Below, one piece after another: positions 25,573-27,941 of a DNA stretch of 27,941 bases. The position numbers were made by a program, and so were the translations under genes. Source of the DNA: a virus; IMG/VR virus record IMGVR_UViG_3300043427_003710, positions 1 through 27,941 of that record; one strand, written 5' to 3'. The notes below the pieces were generated by a model. The model had not been told where the DNA came from. It ran no database searches and saw nothing but the letters and a program-made list of their open reading frames with translations. The stretch's first letter is position 1, and every line of letters begins with the position of its first letter.

Positions 25573-27941
25573 GCCTGGGACGCCGCATCCATCAGCTTCC
25601 TCAACTCACCAGGCGTCCTGGTTTTCCTTGGGGATATATGCAAATCCTGTCCCACCTGACCAGATCCATTGGTATCACTGGTTTCTTGAGTGGGACAGGG
25701 GGTAGGCGTGTCCCCCTTGATTTGCCCACCCAGAACCGCAACCTCGTCAGACGTTCCAGGTGATACAAAACTCCCCTCTTTCGTGTGGGACACCCCACCA
25801 CCCTGTCCCACTTTACTTTCCAGTCCACCACTAGGTTTTCCCCCACTGGGACACATATTCACACACATATCACGCGAGAGAACAGCAAGGTACATTTTCG
25901 GGGCAGAACCGGAACCCCTGGTACGTGGAGCAACCTGCGGCTCAACCAGCCCCCTCGACACCAACCGCTGGAGCGCCTTCCTGATCGCGGCCACGCTCCC
26001 CCCACACAGAGGATCCGAGGCAAGGTCAGAACGGGTCAGCGCCCTGGGATGCGCCGACCGCAGCCGCTGGAGCACCCGATCCACCACCGACGCCGGGCTG
26101 GCGCTGTCCGCATCCGGATCCACGTAGTCCGCCATCGAGAACGTCAGGTCCGCCTCCAGCTTCATCAGCAACCTGGAGCCATCCCGCCCAGCCCGCGACT
26201 TCTCCACCGTGATAAGCCGCGCATTGGCCCCCACACGCTCCACCAAGCCCTTGTCCGGCCTCCTCAGGCTCCATACCTCATCCACCGCATCCCGGATCGC
26301 CGTGGAGCCCCTGAAACCCCCCGTCTTGTTCGCGTGATGCACCAGCAGGATCGTGCAGCCCGGAAACAGCCGCCCATTGTTGTTGCTCAGCCAGTAGATC
26401 GGCCCCGCAAACTCCTTCTTGTTCTCATCAAACGCCGACCCCCTGGAGCACCCAGTGATCGAGTCGATAATCACCAGCTTCGGCCGGTGCTTCTCAATCA
26501 GCTTCACAAACCGGTAGTACCAGTTCAGATCCCACCCCATCACCACAGTCACCGGATCCCCTGGCTCGAACTCCAAATCCCGCATCTGCTGCTGCACCTG
26601 CACCTCGCTCTGGTCCCCATTCAGGATCAACACCGACCCCTTCTCCACCGGCACCAAATCCCCCCGCACCTGGAACGGCAAGCCCCGCGCCACATGCTTC
26701 GCCAGCGTCCACGCCGACACCGACTTCCCATCCCCACCAGCTCCGTGGATCATCACCGTCCCAGGGCACGGCAACAGATCCGGAATCAAATACTCAAAGT
26801 TCAGCTCCTTGCTCAGCAGCGAATCCATCGGAATCTCATCCTCCTGTTGTTCGTACTGCATCTGGCTGATCAGCAGCCGCTCCAGCCCCCCGGCATCCCG
26901 ATACCCCGCCTCCAGCGCCAGCGCATTCATCTTGTGCGCCATCTCCGCCGGGTTATCCAGGTTCTGCAACTCCTTGGCACGCTGAATCACCTCGTCGTAA
27001 TCGAGGTGAACCTGCCGAATCTTCTGGACCTTCTCTGCTTCGACCTCGTCAAGCGTCTTCCGGCTGGACTCCTGAAATCGCTGCCTCCCTGGGTCGTACT
27101 CATCCGCCAGAAAAATCAGGCTCCCCAACCCCTTGTTGTTGGCACGCCCCACCCTTCCCAGGATGTGCGCCCACTTCGCCTCACACGGGTTCCCACTCTC
27201 CCAGTCCTGCTCAAACGCCGGATCCTCCGCACTCCACGCACTCCACAACACCAACCCCTTCTCATTCGGCAGCGCCTCCGCCACCATCGCCCCCACACTC
27301 CACCAAAAGTCCTCCGTCCCCCTCCCAAGGTGCGGCAGCACCGCCAAACAATCCCTCACCAGCTCCGCAACCTCATCCTCAGTCCTCCCCGAAAAGTCCA
27401 ACCCCTTCCGGTTCTTCACAAACCCCCCACTAACTGGAGCGTCCGCCTCCTTCGCCAACCGCATCTCCGCCAGCAACCAGTCCGGCGCCACGGGGATCTC
27501 CTCAAAGGACCCGCTCACAAGCCTGTAGAAGCCCCCTGGAGCGCTCCCATCGCTGCTACCCGGATACTCACCCCCAATCACCCCCTGCATCCCCCACAGG
27601 ACCTCGTAGCCCGCTCCTGTGACCTTCCCGCTAATCCCCTTCACCTTGGAGCGCTGCTCCTCAGGCACCCGAAACACAAACTTCGCCGCATTCTTCTTGG
27701 TGCTCTCCACCATCGGCGCCCCCTGGAGCGTGTTCCCCCAGCGCTTACGCAGCAACGCCAAGTTCGCATCCACATCCAGAATCACCAGCCCGTCACTGCG
27801 GATCCCGGTGAACAACCCCACCGCCTTAAACACCTCCGGCCGCTGCTCAATCAGCAGCGCAACATCCGCCGGCGACAGCTTCGCGTGGTGCGCCTTCTCA
27901 TATGGCGCCTTCCCCGAACTCACATCCTGGTGCTTCCCAAA
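25563..27941 (-). CDS. Primase-polymerase / RepA-like helicase fusion (5' end outside the window)
   Basis: The frame is open to the window edge; 792 residues are visible, and numbering here is from the codon at 27923. The primase-polymerase-like N-terminus has GLFTGIRSDGLVILDVDANL (D50, D52) and AKFVFRVPEE. The helicase part has Walker A GAGGDGKS (394-401), Walker B KLVIIDSIT (D487) and LLVHHANKTGGFRGSTAIRD (about 526-545), typical of RepA/AAA_25 hexameric ATPases. Residues about 613-665 form a winged-helix-like segment. The last 100 are a Gly/Ser/Pro/Thr-rich tail. It should unwind DNA and make primers for the family-A polymerase. The GTG at 27923 is probably not the true start, because the domain normally begins further upstream. 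Confidence 0.88.
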   Translation of the reverse strand, partial: FGKHQDVSSGKAPYEKAHHAKLSPADVALLIEQRPEVFKAVGLFTGIRSDGLVILDVDANLALLRKRWGNTLQGAPMVESTKKNAAKFVFRVPEEQRSKVKGISGKVTGAGYEVLWGMQGVIGGEYPGSSDGSAPGGFYRLVSGSFEEIPVAPDWLLAEMRLAKEADAPVSGGFVKNRKGLDFSGRTEDEVAELVRDCLAVLPHLGRGTEDFWWSVGAMVAEALPNEKGLVLWSAWSAEDPAFEQDWESGNPCEAKWAHILGRVGRANNKGLGSLIFLADEYDPGRQRFQESSRKTLDEVEAEKVQKIRQVHLDYDEVIQRAKELQNLDNPAEMAHKMNALALEAGYRDAGGLERLLISQMQYEQQEDEIPMDSLLSKELNFEYLIPDLLPCPGTVMIHGAGGDGKSVSAWTLAKHVARGLPFQVRGDLVPVEKGSVLILNGDQSEVQVQQQMRDLEFEPGDPVTVVMGWDLNWYYRFVKLIEKHRPKLVIIDSITGCSRGSAFDENKKEFAGPIYWLSNNNGRLFPGCTILLVHHANKTGGFRGSTAIRDAVDEVWSLRRPDKGLVERVGANARLITVEKSRAGRDGSRLLMKLEADLTFSMADYVDPDADSASPASVVDRVLQRLRSAHPRALTRSDLASDPLCGGSVAAIRKALQRLVSRGLVEPQVAPRTRGSGSAPKMYLAVLSRDMCVNMCPSGGKPSGGLESKVGQGGGVSHTKEGSFVSPGTSDEVAVLGGQIKGDTPTPCPTQETSDTNGSGQVGQDLHISPRKTRTPGELRKLMDAASQAWD

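Noticed and set aside
1-27941. tRNA genes, CRISPR arrays, insertion sequences and cyanobacterial HIP1 octamers (GCGATCGC)
   Set aside because: None was seen on reading. Absence of HIP1 says little because many picocyanobacteria also lack it; not verified by computation.

Overview
The window reads as about 28 kb of a tailed, long-tailed (siphovirus-like) bacteriophage or prophage genome of fairly high GC content. The evidence is a tail-tube protein followed by a tape-measure protein with no sheath gene, a lysis cassette, a family-A phage DNA polymerase, a primase/helicase and a tyrosine integrase. Several small proteins resemble families I associate with phages of picocyanobacteria (Synechococcus/Cyanobium). 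These include the 46-aa basic protein at 2153, a protein starting MTNPITPPPELVQ at 24311-24655, a DUF6378-like protein, a ribbon-helix-helix-like protein, and a sigma factor of cyanobacterial group-2 type. The host assignment is inference; no host genes, tRNAs or rRNAs are visible.

Layout. (1) 1-1077: end of a lectin-fold tail protein, a 17-aa mini-ORF and a receptor-binding-type protein. (2) 1188-2110: a tyrosine integrase with its own terminator, set inside the structural genes. (3) 2153-16033: the virion-assembly region on the + strand. It holds a head-completion protein, a small sigma-like protein, the tail tube, the tape measure, distal tail and hub proteins, several small tail proteins, a tail-assembly chaperone with a programmed -1 frameshift, and a fibre-like protein. 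Two head-tail joining genes (4354-5183) are inverted inside it. (4) 16079-17866: a lysis cassette ending in a two-domain endolysin. (5) 17860-27941: a long minus-strand region for regulation and replication. It holds a full-length sigma factor, a dCTP deaminase-like enzyme, DNA polymerase A, DNA-binding proteins, many small proteins and a primase/helicase that runs off the window end. Many minus-strand genes are joined by ATGA or short overlaps.

The most interesting structure is a conserved element of about 18 bp, roughly CGGRAANCTAGGKTATAR. It occurs eight times, each 16-24 nt before the start codon of a virion or lysis transcription unit, and once on the minus strand in front of the inverted pair. 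Two looser CTAGACTG copies occupy the same position before two more genes. Most of these genes lack an obvious Shine-Dalgarno sequence, and the element has no recognisable -35 box. The same region encodes a small sigma-like protein (2956-3489) with region 2/3-like sequence but no region 4. I infer that these may form a dedicated late-transcription system (truncated sigma plus -10-type promoters with very short leaders), while early genes use TTGACT-N18-TAGACT-like promoters and may be modulated by the full-length phage sigma factor.

A second strong observation is a lambda-type GGGAAAG slippery heptamer, in the correct phase, at 14271-14277. It fuses two reading frames into a 390-aa G-T type chaperone, here far downstream of the tape-measure gene instead of just before it.
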